Assembly: GCF_900078545.1 (NCBI RefSeq)
Contig: NZ_FLLS01000002.1
Location: forward strand, 1,497,404 to 1,561,403
DNA: 64,000 nucleotides
Source: Olegusella massiliensis
GTDB taxonomy: Bacteria > Actinomycetota > Coriobacteriia > Coriobacteriales > Atopobiaceae
Direction: 5' to 3'
Part shown: one piece after another, positions 8,086 through 16,863 of the stretch
Layout of the letters: the number at the start of each line of letters is the position of its first letter
How positions within the stretch are numbered: the stretch's first letter is position 1
Notes under the pieces: model-generated
The model's input: the letters and a program-made list of their open reading frames with translations, nothing else
The model's database searches: none
Told to the model about the DNA's origin: nothing
Translations under genes and position numbers: made by a program

Positions 8086-8653
8086 CACCTCCCGATGCAC
8101 CTCGCAACCGGCAGACCATCTTCGAGCTCATAAACGATCAGGCAAACAGGTTTGGTGTCGACAAGAACAGCAAAACCTAGTATGTGAAAATGCAGCCCGA
8201 TGCCATGACTTCGCGGACTACCTCGACAGTCTGGGCGAAACCGATGTGCAGCTCGTTGTTGGCGAGCTGACACGTCGCGTGAGAGTGGGCGAGCTCAGAA
8301 ACGGCTTCCTCATTTTTTATTTGCATGCGGTATTCAGTTGTGTGCTGTGATGTACGTAGTATACGCAAGCCATTAGAGCAATGTATAAAGGCATATATCT
8401 GAGGAGATAAGAAACTTAACCAAATTGGACAGACATGAGATTATTCTGGAGTGCCATCAAATAATTGCCTGTTAATGCTTGGCTGCGGTTGCTTGCGTGA
8501 GACAAAAGGCAAAATATTTTTGGCTTATTTTGGGCTCATGGCAAAATGAAACACGAATCTTTGGGCTCAAACGGCGAGAATTTACCGTTCTAGCTGCGAC
8601 GTAAAATTACTCATTTGCATAGTACGCTCTGATAGAATTGAGTCCAGATTTGT
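8086..8653. other. Decayed intergenic region before the restriction operon
   Basis: After the transposase fragment the frame shifts. Short open stretches follow, such as RQTIFELINDQANRFGVDKN (about 8110-8170) and FADYLDSLGETDVQLVVGEL (about 8210-8270), which look like fragments of other genes but which I cannot name. From about 8340 to 8653 the sequence is AT-richer and should hold the promoter of the restriction operon; I see no convincing -35/-10 pair. Confidence 0.4.
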
Positions 8654-8668
8654 ATTGCATCATGCAAT
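8654..8668. promoter_or_regulatory. 15-bp palindrome overlapping the translation-start region of the RM operon
   Basis: ATTGCAT-C-ATGCAAT is a perfect 7+1+7 palindrome ending 13 nt before the ATG of the RHH-like protein and immediately before its GGAGG ribosome site. Its position suits an operator bound by the RHH-like product or another dimeric regulator (inference). Confidence 0.45.
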
Positions 8669-8681
8669 TGCGGAGGTTCAC

Positions 8682-8888
8682 ATGAAGTACGCCGACCTAA
8701 TTGATGGAGAGGCTAAGGCAAGCGAGCTCAAGAGCTTTCTTGTGGACGGCGAGAACGTCGCGGTGACCATTCGCATCCCTAAGAATATGCGCGACGCGGC
8801 GAAGGAAGCCGCGGCTCTTTCCGGCATCAGCTTTACGTCGTTGGTGAAGATGAGCCTTATCGAGTATCTATCCAAGAAGGAGAAATAG
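8682..8888 (+). CDS. Small ribbon-helix-helix-like protein heading the type I RM operon
   Basis: A 68-residue protein. The central VAVTIRIPKNMRDAAKEAA strand followed by two helices (GISFTSLVKMSLIEYL) is the layout of CopG/MetJ-type ribbon-helix-helix DNA-binding proteins. The start at 8682 has GGAGG five bases upstream; an in-frame ATG at 8655 lies inside the palindrome and lacks a site. The stop is 2 nt before hsdM, so it is the first gene of the operon. Inference: an autoregulator of restriction-modification expression, or an antitoxin-like factor. No toxin gene accompanies it. The fold assignment is by pattern only. Confidence 0.7.
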   Translation: MKYADLIDGEAKASELKSFLVDGENVAVTIRIPKNMRDAAKEAAALSGISFTSLVKMSLIEYLSKKEK

Positions 8889-8890
8889 TA

Positions 8891-10687
8891 ATGCTCAACA
8901 GCGACAAGCTCATCAAGGCAGTTGGCGCCAATATCCAGGAGAAGGCATCTCTCATCTGGGCTGCGGCCGATACCTTGCGCGGGCCCTATAAGCCGCATGA
9001 GTATGGCCTAGTCATCCTTCCCATGACCATTATCAAGCGCTTTCACGACTGTCTTGCACCCACGCACGATGCTGTGCTCGCCGCTGCCGAAAAATACAAG
9101 GCGCTTGCCGTGAAGGACGGTTTTCTGCGCGATGCCTCCGGCTATCCGTTCTACAACACCTCGAAGTTCACCTTCGAGAAGCTCAAGGCAGACCCGGAAA
9201 ACATCGAAGATAACTTCAGGGACTACCTCAACGGATTCTCGGACAACGTGCAGGATATCCTGACACGAATGAAGTTCTCCGACCAGATCGAGCGCCTTTC
9301 TGATCCAGATGCCCCGCTGCTCTACCAGGTTGTCTGCGACTTTTGTAAGCCCCAGGCAGACATGACTCCCGATAAGATTAAAGCGGTAGACATGGGCTAT
9401 ATCTTCGAGAACCTCATCCAGCGCTTCTCTGAGTCCTACAACGAGGACGCCGGCGCACACTTCACGAGCCGCGACATCGTCTATGTCATGACCGACCTGC
9501 TTATCCAGGCGGACCCGCACGTCTTTGACGGCGAGCGTATCACCAAGACGGTCTACGACCAGGCTATGGGCACCTCGCAGATGCTTGGCTGCACCGAGGA
9601 GCGCCTGCGCCAGCTCGACGCCGAGGCCCGCGTGACCTGCTACGGTCAGGAGTTCAATCCCTTCACCTTTGGCATTGCGAAGGCGAGCGCTCTCATCCGC
9701 GGCAAGGACGACGCCAACATGCGCTTTGGCGACACCCTCTCCGCCGACAAATTTGAGGGCTTCAAGTTTGACTACTGCATCTCCAACCCGCCATTCGGCG
9801 ATCCGTGGAACCCGCAGGCTGCCGCGGTGGAAAAGGAATTTAAGACCGCTGGCGGCGGGCGCTTCCCTGTGGAGAAGCTCCCGGCTAAGGGTGACGGCCA
9901 GATGCTCTTCGTGCTCAATGGTCTAGCCAAGCTCAAAGACGATGGTGTGATGGCGATCATCCAGGACGCGAGTCCGCTCTACAAGGGTAAACCTGGCAGT
10001 GGCGAGGACAGCATTCGCCGCTACGTGCTGGAGAATGACTACCTCGACGCCATCGTGCAGCTGCCTTGCGACTCGTTTTACAACACCGGCATTGCCACCT
10101 ACGTATGGCTTTTCAGCAAAGCGAAGGTGCCTGAACATCGTGATCATGTGCTGCTCATCGATGCCTCTCAGTGCTTCGAGAAGCGTCGCAAGGGCATTGG
10201 CGACAAGAAGAATGACATCACCAAATCCTCCCGTGACCTTATCGTTCAGGCATACTCCGAGTACCGCGACGGCACCTGGGTGGGCGACGGATCTAACGGG
10301 CAGGAGCTTACGGTCGAAGCGCGCCTGATGCAGACGGTCGAGTTTGGTTTCAACCGTGTGGTTGTGGAGTCCCCCGTCGTCGACGAGGACGGAGAGCCCG
10401 TCCTTAACAAGCGTGGAAAGATGCAGGCTGACAAGGCGAAGGAAGATACCGAGGACATCCCGCTCACGCAGGATATTGACGCCTACATCGAGCGTGAGGT
10501 GTGCCCGTACAACAAGCATGCCTGGGTGGATAAGAAGAAGACCAAGGTGGGCTACACCATCCCGTTCACGCGCGTGTTCTACAAGTACACCGAGCTTGAA
10601 CCGGCCGACGAAATCGCCAAACGCATCCTCGAGCACGAGAAGACGCTTGAGCGCAGCCTCGAAGCGCTTTTTGGCGAGGTGCGTTAG
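8891..10687 (+). CDS. hsdM: Type I restriction-modification methyltransferase subunit HsdM
   Basis: A 598-residue N6-adenine DNA methyltransferase subunit that joins HsdS to methylate host sites. It has the HsdM N-terminal helical domain (1-150), AHFTSRDIVYVMTDLL (about 190-205), motif IV NPPFGDPW (Asn299 onward) and a long C-terminal region (390-598) with many charged segments. Motif I, usually DPACGTGGML, reads DQAMGTSQML at 223-232; the two glycines after GT are replaced. I believe some HsdM subfamilies share this form, so it need not mean loss of activity. AAGGAG is eight bases before the start. GC is visibly higher than in flanking housekeeping genes, suggesting transfer. Confidence 0.93.
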   Translation: MLNSDKLIKAVGANIQEKASLIWAAADTLRGPYKPHEYGLVILPMTIIKRFHDCLAPTHDAVLAAAEKYKALAVKDGFLRDASGYPFYNTSKFTFEKLKADPENIEDNFRDYLNGFSDNVQDILTRMKFSDQIERLSDPDAPLLYQVVCDFCKPQADMTPDKIKAVDMGYIFENLIQRFSESYNEDAGAHFTSRDIVYVMTDLLIQADPHVFDGERITKTVYDQAMGTSQMLGCTEERLRQLDAEARVTCYGQEFNPFTFGIAKASALIRGKDDANMRFGDTLSADKFEGFKFDYCISNPPFGDPWNPQAAAVEKEFKTAGGGRFPVEKLPAKGDGQMLFVLNGLAKLKDDGVMAIIQDASPLYKGKPGSGEDSIRRYVLENDYLDAIVQLPCDSFYNTGIATYVWLFSKAKVPEHRDHVLLIDASQCFEKRRKGIGDKKNDITKSSRDLIVQAYSEYRDGTWVGDGSNGQELTVEARLMQTVEFGFNRVVVESPVVDEDGEPVLNKRGKMQADKAKEDTEDIPLTQDIDAYIEREVCPYNKHAWVDKKKTKVGYTIPFTRVFYKYTELEPADEIAKRILEHEKTLERSLEALFGEVR

Positions 10688-10689
10688 CG

Positions 10690-11937
10690 ATGCGGGAGAT
10701 GAAGGATAGCGGTGTCGAGTGGCTCGGCGAGGTACCAGCGGGGTGGGGCGTCGTTCCAGGCAAGCGTATTCTAGTGCTTTTGCAGCGTCCTGTGGAGGAC
10801 GATGACGGCGTCATCACCTGCTTCCGGGATGGGGAGGTTACCCTCCGAGTGCATCGCAGAATTGATGGATTTACCGTTGCGCTCAAGGAGATTGGGTATC
10901 AGGGGATCAAACCTGGTGACCTTGTTGTCCACGGGATGGACGGCTTCGCGGGCTCCATTGGCATCAGTGACTCCCGCGGCAAGGCCTCGCCTGTGCTCAA
11001 CGTCATGGATTCGGACCAGAACAAGCGCTTCCTGATGTACTACATGAGAGGATTGGCCTATCGCGACGTCTACATGGCCCTCTCGGATGGCATTCGCGTG
11101 CGTTCGTGTAACTTGAGCTGGAAGAAGATCGCCAATTTACTGTTTGCCTTGCCCCCTCTCCCCGAGCAGCGCCGCATCGCGGGCTACCTGGACGAGAAGT
11201 GCGCCGAGATTGACCGCGCTGTCTCCGCCGCCGAGCAAACCATTGAGGAATACAAGGCATATAAGAACTCGGTAGTCTATCGGGCGGTTACCAAGGGTCT
11301 CGACGCTGATGCTCCTATGAAGGATAGCGGCGTCGAGTGGCTCTGCGAAGTGCCCGTGGGATGGGGGTTGCGCCAGGTGGGACAGCTCGCTGACCAGACC
11401 AAGACCCCCAACAAGGGCATGGTTGAGTCGAATCTCCTCAGTCTGAGCTACGGCAAGATTAAGAGGCGCGACATCTATGCCACCGATGGCCTGCTGCCAG
11501 CTAGCTTCGAGACCTACAACATCATCGAGCCCGATGACATCGTTTTCAGGTTTACCGATCTGCAAAACGACCAGAAAAGCCTGAGGGTCGGCAGGGTTAC
11601 TGAGCGCGGCATCATCACATCTGCCTACGTGACCGTGCGGCCGTTTGATCCGTCCTGCTCGAGGTTCCTGTACTACGCCCTGCACGCCTACGACCTGCGT
11701 AAAGGCTTCTACGGCATGGGCGCTGGCGTCCGTCAGGGCCTCAAGTGGCAGGAGGCCAAATATATAAAGCTGCCGTGGCCCGGTAATGTCGATCGTGGTC
11801 GCATCGCGGACTACCTAGACGAGAAGTGCTCCCAAATCGACACCGCCATCGCTGCCAAGCAGGCTATCATTGCCGACCTCAAGGCGTACAAGCAGTCGCT
11901 CATTTACGAGACTGTTACTGGCAAACGGGAGGTATAG
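10690..11937 (+). CDS. hsdS: Type I restriction-modification specificity subunit HsdS
   Basis: A 415-residue DNA-recognition subunit with the expected two half-repeats. Each half starts with MKDSGVEWLxEVPxGWG (DNA at 10699 and 11317) followed by a target-recognition domain, and ends with a conserved spacer: PPLPEQRRIAGYLDEKCAEID in the first half and ADYLDEKCSQIDTAI in the second. The two recognition domains differ from each other, as expected for a bipartite target. The near-identical starts of the halves could support recombination between specificity halves. It begins 2 nt after hsdM and ends 2 nt before the DUF1016 gene. The DNA target cannot be predicted from sequence. Confidence 0.93.
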   Translation: MREMKDSGVEWLGEVPAGWGVVPGKRILVLLQRPVEDDDGVITCFRDGEVTLRVHRRIDGFTVALKEIGYQGIKPGDLVVHGMDGFAGSIGISDSRGKASPVLNVMDSDQNKRFLMYYMRGLAYRDVYMALSDGIRVRSCNLSWKKIANLLFALPPLPEQRRIAGYLDEKCAEIDRAVSAAEQTIEEYKAYKNSVVYRAVTKGLDADAPMKDSGVEWLCEVPVGWGLRQVGQLADQTKTPNKGMVESNLLSLSYGKIKRRDIYATDGLLPASFETYNIIEPDDIVFRFTDLQNDQKSLRVGRVTERGIITSAYVTVRPFDPSCSRFLYYALHAYDLRKGFYGMGAGVRQGLKWQEAKYIKLPWPGNVDRGRIADYLDEKCSQIDTAIAAKQAIIADLKAYKQSLIYETVTGKREV

Positions 11938-11939
11938 CC

Positions 11940-13079
11940 ATGGCGTCTGAAATCAATGGGTACAACAAGGTAGTCGAAGTCATAAAGACGGCGATTTTAC
12001 AGGCGCAGTATGTTGCGGCCAAGGATGCAAACGCCCAGCAGCTGCAGCTGTACTATGCGGTGGGTGGATACCTTGCGTGCCTGAGCGAGCAACAACAGTG
12101 GGGCTCGGGAGCCCTCGATGCAATAGGCGAGCGCCTTCAAAGGGATTTGCCCGGTCTTCGCGGCTTTTCTGGCAGGAACCTCCGCTTCATGCGGACGTTC
12201 TACTCGGAGTGGTGCGATAGGCTAGACGGGCTGCCTAATTTGGAACTTGCAAGTGCCGAATTGGCGATTGACGATGCAGCTGAAACTTGGAACTTACAAG
12301 TTCCAGAATCTGGGGCTTTCCCGCTGAATGAGTTCCTGTCTATCGGATTCACCCATCATCGTTGGATTCTCTCGCTGGCAAAGACTCTCGACGAGCGCCT
12401 CTTCTACATCCGCAAGTGCGCCTCGGAGCATCTGAGCGTCGATGCCCTCAAGCATTCGATTAAAGCTGACGATTTCTATCACCAGGGCAAGGCCCCAAAC
12501 AACTACCTCGCCACGCTGCCCAAGAGCCAGCAGGCCCTGCGTGCCATCAACACCTTCAAGGACGAATACCTGCTCGACTTCATCAACGTGGAAGAGCTCG
12601 GTGTACGCGATGCTGAGGACGTTGACGAGCGCGTGCTCGAGCAGGGCATCGTCCAGAACATCAAGCAGTTCATCATGACATTTGGGCGGGGTTTCTCGTT
12701 CGTGGGCAACCAATTCCATCTTGACGCCTTCGGGGTGGATCAGTACATCGATTTGCTGTTCTTCAACCGCGACCTCAACTGTCTTGTGGCCGTCGAGCTC
12801 AAGCGCGGGCCATTCAAGACCGCCTACCTAGGCCAGCTGTCCGGATATCTGCGGGTGCTGGATGACTTTGAGCGCCGCGAGCATGAAAATCCCTCCATTG
12901 GCCTGGTGCTCTGTAAAGACATGAGTAAGGCATTTGTTGATTATGTCATCCAGGACTACAACAAGCCCATGGGCGTAGCTACGTATAAAACCTCGGAGGA
13001 GATGTCGAGTGAGCTGCTCGATGCACTTCCGCCTATCGACGATCTAAAGACGTTACTGGAAGGGAATGAGACCCTATGA
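11940..13079 (+). CDS. DUF1016/YhcG-family PDDEXK nuclease
   Basis: A 379-residue protein. The N-terminal half (about 1-190) is the helical DUF1016 N domain (QLYYAVGGYLACLSEQQQWGSGALD, GFSGRNLRFMRTFYSEW). The C-terminal half (about 220-379) is a PD-(D/E)xK nuclease fold with FVGNQFHL, YIDLLFF (Asp271) and VAVELKRG (Glu286, Lys288). The catalytic residues appear intact. Such genes often sit inside type I restriction operons, but their role there is not established. GGGAGG lies seven bases before the start. Its stop overlaps the hsdR start (ATGA), so it is translated with the restriction subunits. Confidence 0.9.
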   Translation: MASEINGYNKVVEVIKTAILQAQYVAAKDANAQQLQLYYAVGGYLACLSEQQQWGSGALDAIGERLQRDLPGLRGFSGRNLRFMRTFYSEWCDRLDGLPNLELASAELAIDDAAETWNLQVPESGAFPLNEFLSIGFTHHRWILSLAKTLDERLFYIRKCASEHLSVDALKHSIKADDFYHQGKAPNNYLATLPKSQQALRAINTFKDEYLLDFINVEELGVRDAEDVDERVLEQGIVQNIKQFIMTFGRGFSFVGNQFHLDAFGVDQYIDLLFFNRDLNCLVAVELKRGPFKTAYLGQLSGYLRVLDDFERREHENPSIGLVLCKDMSKAFVDYVIQDYNKPMGVATYKTSEEMSSELLDALPPIDDLKTLLEGNETL

Positions 13080-16000
13080 CGATCGAGGCCAAGGAGCATA
13101 ATCTCGAAGGGGATATCGAGGCGTTTCTCTGCTCATCTGCGGGCGGCTTCCTTAAATGTGATGACAGATACTCGTTCCTTTATATCGAGGACGGCAGCTA
13201 TCAGATGGTCGGCGGTGGCTACATGGAGTACCGCGACCGCGCGCTCGACGCCACCACCCTAGTCAACTTTATCCAGACGACGCAGCCCAAGGCATGGGAG
13301 CGCTTCGAGCGCATGTGTAACTCCGACCCCACGGCAAAGTTTGTCAAGGTTTTCAACGACGCTGTCAATCGCTTGGGTATGGTCGCGGTTCTCAAGCACG
13401 GCTTCAAGCATCGGGGCATCTCGTTTAAGGTGTTGTTTTTCAAGCCGGAGAGCAGCCTCAACGAAAGCGCTGCTGCCCGTTACGCCAAAAACGTCTGCCG
13501 CTGCATCCGCCAGTTTCACTTTGCCGAGGCAGGCAACCAGACCATCGACATGGTCTTGGACGTGAACGGCATCCCCTTAGTGGGTATAGAGCTCAAGGAC
13601 CAGTTTACCGGCCAGGACGTCGAGAACGCCATGCGCCAGTGGCGCGAGGACCGTGACCCGCGGTGCCGCTGCCTCAAGTTCAACACGCGCATAGTAGCGT
13701 TTTTCGCTGTCGACCTCGAGAACGTCTACATGACCACGAAACTGGAGAGTGCGAAGACGATTTTTTTGCCCTTTAACCAGGGCTCCGCTGGGGCGGGAAA
13801 CGACGGCGGCGCGGGCAATCCCGCAAACCCGGACGGTTACGCCACGCACCACTTATGGGAGGTTGCCTTGCAGAAGGACAGCCTGCTCGACATCATCAAC
13901 AAGTTCCTCCACCTGGAAGTCAAGGAAGAGACGGAACTCGACGCACGTGGGCGCGAGGTGAAGCGCAAAAAGAAACGTATCATCTTCCCGCGCTATCACC
14001 AGCTCGACTCCGTGCGCAAGGTTATCGCCGATGTGCGCACGAACGGGACGGGCAAGAACTACCTCGTGCAGCATTCGGCGGGCTCGGGCAAGTCTAACAG
14101 CATCGCCTGGACGGCCTATCGCCTGGCGTCCCTCTTTGTGGACAATGAACCGCTGTTCGATTCTGTGGTCGTCGTCACCGACCGCCGCGTGCTCGACAGC
14201 CAGCTGCAGAAGACCATCTCGGGCTTCGACCACGCCATCGGATCGGTTGTGACCATCGGCAAGGACAAGACCTCGGCAGACCTGCGCGATGCCATAAACG
14301 GCGGGTCCCGCCTCATCGTCTCGACCCTGCAGAAGTTTCCCGTGATCTACGAGCAGGTTGAGAGCAAGGGCAGGCGCTTCGCCATTATCGTCGATGAAGC
14401 TCATTCGTCCCAGACGGGAACGAGTGCACTCAAGCTCAAAAGCGCCCTTGCTGACAAGCGTGATGCTTTGGAAGAATACGCCGAAATCGAAGCAGAAGCT
14501 GAGGACGCCGCCGCCGATTGGGAGGACGAGCTCGCCCGTGAACTCGCGAGCCATGGCCGCCACCGGAACCTGACCTTTGTGGCCTTTACCGCTACGCCGA
14601 AGGAGCAGACGCTTGAAATGTTTGGCGATGAGTGGCCCGATGGGTCCTTCCATCCATTCCATATCTATTCGATGCGCCAGGCAATCGAAGAAGGTTTCAT
14701 CATGGACCCCCTCGCCAACTACGTGAGCTATTCGGAAGCCGTCGAGCTTGCGCGTACGGTTCCGGACAACCCAGATGTTCCGAGTAGCCCCACGCTCAAG
14801 TTGCTCCGCAAGTACAAGGAGCTGCATCCCTATGCCCTCGGCCAAAAAGCCGAGATCATTGTGGAGACGTTCCGCAACGTGACACGTACCAAGATTCGCG
14901 GCAAGGGCAAGATGATGGTGGTCACGGCGTCGCGCCTTGCGACGGTACGCTACTACCACGAGATTAAGCGCTATATGCAGAAGAAGGGCTACGACGACAT
15001 CGAGGTGCTGGTGGCATTTTCGGGCAGCATCAGTGACCCTGCGGACGGCCCCGACGGTCCCGAGTACACTGAACCGTCACTCAATGTCGGGCACGATGGC
15101 CAGCGCGTCGCTGAGAGTCAGACGAAGGCCGAGTTCCACAACTACGGTGATGTCCTCGTGGTTGCTGAGAAGTACCAGACGGGTTTCGATGAGCCTCTGC
15201 TGCATACGCTGGTGGTGGACAAAAAGCTTAAGGACGTGAAGGCTGTCCAAACGCTCTGCCGCGTCAATCGTATCCATCCGGATAAGGAGGACACCTACAT
15301 CCTCGACTTCGTCAACAAGCCCGAGGATATCCAGAAGGCATTCGAGCGCTTCTATACCGAGACTTCGCTTTCCGAGCAGATCAACACTGATCTTCTCTAT
15401 CAGGTGCAGACCGACATCCGCGGCTATGGACTTTATGGTGAGTCCGATATCGAGGCAGCGGCAAAGATAGTCTTTACCGATAGCAAGGACAAGTCGCAGA
15501 GCAACATGCAGGGCAAGCTTGCGGCAGTTTTGAGGCCGGCGGTCGCGCACTACAACGAGCTGGACGATGACGCACGCTACCAGGTGCGCCGCAAGGTGCG
15601 CAGCTTCTGCAAGTGGTACGCCTACATTACCCAGATCGTGCGCATGTTCGACCGCGACCTGCATGAGGAGTACGTGTACCTGAGCTACTTGCGTCATCTT
15701 CTCAATGCTGAAAAGATCCCCGTCGAAGCCGTTGACGACAAGGTCGAGATGCGCTTCTACAAGCTCAAGCGCGAGTTCGAAGGGAGTATCTCGCTCGCGG
15801 GCGGCGGGGGAGTGCTCGAGCCCGGCGGTGGCGCCACGAACTTTACCCTCGACAAGAAGCGCGATCCGCTGCAGGTGCTTGTTGACAAGTTCAACGAGCA
15901 ATGGGCAGGCAACTTCACCGAGGGTGACCGTGTGGTAATCGATACGCTGTGGAAGCGTATCGCCGACAATCCGCAAGTCGCTGATACCATCCGTCGCGAC

Positions 16001-16168
16001 GGGCGTCGTGTGTTCGAGTCCAGCGTGCTCCCCAAAGTGTTTGACGCGGAGGCGCGCAGGGCTTATGCGGAGAATGTGGACTCTTTCACCAGTCTTTTCG
16101 AGGATAGCGAAAAGTATAGGGCGATGATGAACGCGATTGGGCAGCTGCTGGTAGAGAAATTTAAGTAG
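13076..16168 (+). CDS. hsdR: Type I restriction endonuclease subunit HsdR
   Basis: A 1030-residue motor and nuclease subunit that translocates and cleaves unmodified DNA when bound to HsdM/HsdS. Domains in order: N-terminal PD-(D/E)xK nuclease (MVLDVNG... GIELKDQF, Glu172 and Lys174), SF2 helicase domain with Walker A HSAGSGKSNS (Lys339), DEAH box 440-443 and FTATPKEQ, second RecA-like domain (VVAEKYQTGFDEP, QTLCRVNRIHP), then a C-terminal helical domain. All motor and nuclease motifs are present, so the system looks functional. It overlaps the DUF1016 stop by 4 nt. Long open frames on the opposite strand here are high-GC shadows. Confidence 0.95.
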   Translation: MTIEAKEHNLEGDIEAFLCSSAGGFLKCDDRYSFLYIEDGSYQMVGGGYMEYRDRALDATTLVNFIQTTQPKAWERFERMCNSDPTAKFVKVFNDAVNRLGMVAVLKHGFKHRGISFKVLFFKPESSLNESAAARYAKNVCRCIRQFHFAEAGNQTIDMVLDVNGIPLVGIELKDQFTGQDVENAMRQWREDRDPRCRCLKFNTRIVAFFAVDLENVYMTTKLESAKTIFLPFNQGSAGAGNDGGAGNPANPDGYATHHLWEVALQKDSLLDIINKFLHLEVKEETELDARGREVKRKKKRIIFPRYHQLDSVRKVIADVRTNGTGKNYLVQHSAGSGKSNSIAWTAYRLASLFVDNEPLFDSVVVVTDRRVLDSQLQKTISGFDHAIGSVVTIGKDKTSADLRDAINGGSRLIVSTLQKFPVIYEQVESKGRRFAIIVDEAHSSQTGTSALKLKSALADKRDALEEYAEIEAEAEDAAADWEDELARELASHGRHRNLTFVAFTATPKEQTLEMFGDEWPDGSFHPFHIYSMRQAIEEGFIMDPLANYVSYSEAVELARTVPDNPDVPSSPTLKLLRKYKELHPYALGQKAEIIVETFRNVTRTKIRGKGKMMVVTASRLATVRYYHEIKRYMQKKGYDDIEVLVAFSGSISDPADGPDGPEYTEPSLNVGHDGQRVAESQTKAEFHNYGDVLVVAEKYQTGFDEPLLHTLVVDKKLKDVKAVQTLCRVNRIHPDKEDTYILDFVNKPEDIQKAFERFYTETSLSEQINTDLLYQVQTDIRGYGLYGESDIEAAAKIVFTDSKDKSQSNMQGKLAAVLRPAVAHYNELDDDARYQVRRKVRSFCKWYAYITQIVRMFDRDLHEEYVYLSYLRHLLNAEKIPVEAVDDKVEMRFYKLKREFEGSISLAGGGGVLEPGGGATNFTLDKKRDPLQVLVDKFNEQWAGNFTEGDRVVIDTLWKRIADNPQVADTIRRDGRRVFESSVLPKVFDAEARRAYAENVDSFTSLFEDSEKYRAMMNAIGQLLVEKFK

Positions 16169-16431
16169 GAGCTTGGATCGACGGGGTTGAACTTGGCAAG
16201 AGGATTGTGTGCAAGCCACTTTTGTCCCCGGGACAAAAACGAAACTGCGGGTGCGCGGTTGCGAAATAGCTTGCGGGTTTTCCCGTGTTTTGTCCCAAAC
16301 GTCCATGCGGCGGCACATGGGGGATGCGGTGCAAAGCGGTTAAAACCGACGATCCAACTGAAATCGACTGGAGTGGCACAGCAGCAGACGAGCGTAAAAG
16401 AGTGGAAATAGGGAATAGGGATTTTCCCTTA
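16169..16431. other. Non-coding stretch after hsdR with a GTCCC palindrome
   Basis: No convincing gene is visible. TTTTGTCCC (16220-16228) and GGGACAAAA (16230-16238) form a perfect 9+1+9 palindrome that could end the operon transcript, or act as a protein site. Confidence 0.45.
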
Positions 16432-16501
16432 GCGAGGGAGGTCGGAAACGGCCTCCCTCGTTGCGGTTTTGCTTGCCAAACGCCACGGATCACTTCAAGC
16501 A
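16432..16501 (+). repeat. 70-nt hairpin block, right copy (direct repeat of 7542-7611)
   Basis: This is the same block as at 7542-7611 (66 of 70 identical). Here the hairpin is longer: CGAGGGAGG (16433-16441) pairs perfectly with CCTCCCTCG (16452-16460), then TTGCGGTTTT, as in a terminator. It contains the eighth 24-bp unit at 16474-16497. Only 4 nt separate it from the IS256-type end, against 235 nt in the left copy. Confidence 0.85.
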
Positions 16502-16505
16502 AGTA

Positions 16506-16583
16506 ACGTCCATAAAATGGTGTAAAAGATGGGAAGTGAGCCAGAAGCCCGTCTCCTAAGTAAACTTGTAATCGCCAAATCAC
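16506..16583 (+). mobile_element. Second IS256-family left-end remnant (78 nt)
   Basis: Identical in length and 71 of 78 positions to 7847-7924, in the same orientation. It retains the terminal-repeat-like ACGTCCATAAAATGGTGTAA and the leader, but stops before any transposase codons. Together with the left copy it brackets the restriction operon. Confidence 0.7.
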
Positions 16584-16598
16584 GAATTGTTAAAAGGT

Positions 16599-16853
16599 TC
16601 AATAGCTGATTTTGCTTTCGTTCTTACGGAGCTCGCCGTTCTCCTCGAGCCTCATATCGAGCCACCAGATTGGTATCGGAAGAATATCGTCGATGGGCTT
16701 GCTGTTATTCCAGATGTTGATGAACTCCTGCGTTTTTCTATCATATAGGAACTTGCAATAGACATCAGAATCGGGAGACGAAAACTCGCCTCCGTAAAAC
16801 CCGTCGTCATATTCGATATTCTTGAAATAGAAGTTGATGTAAAAACCGCTCAT
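16599..16853 (-). CDS. Small hypothetical protein beside McrC remnant
   Basis: An 84-residue acidic, aromatic-rich protein (MSGFYINFYFKNIEYDD...). The start at 16853 has GAGG eight bases upstream; a longer frame starting at 16895 would overlap the McrC-like remnant. The spacing of 10 nt to that remnant suggests they once formed an operon. I do not recognise the family. AT-rich base use differs from the hsd genes next door, so it was probably acquired separately. Confidence 0.5.
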   Translation of the reverse strand: MSGFYINFYFKNIEYDDGFYGGEFSSPDSDVYCKFLYDRKTQEFINIWNNSKPIDDILPIPIWWLDMRLEENGELRKNESKISY

Positions 16854-16863
16854 CTTTTCTACC

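Noticed and set aside
13853-16318. Long open frames opposite hsdR (368 and 413 codons)
   Set aside because: They mirror a strongly coding GC-rich gene with complete HsdR motifs on the plus strand. No family motif is visible on the minus strand.
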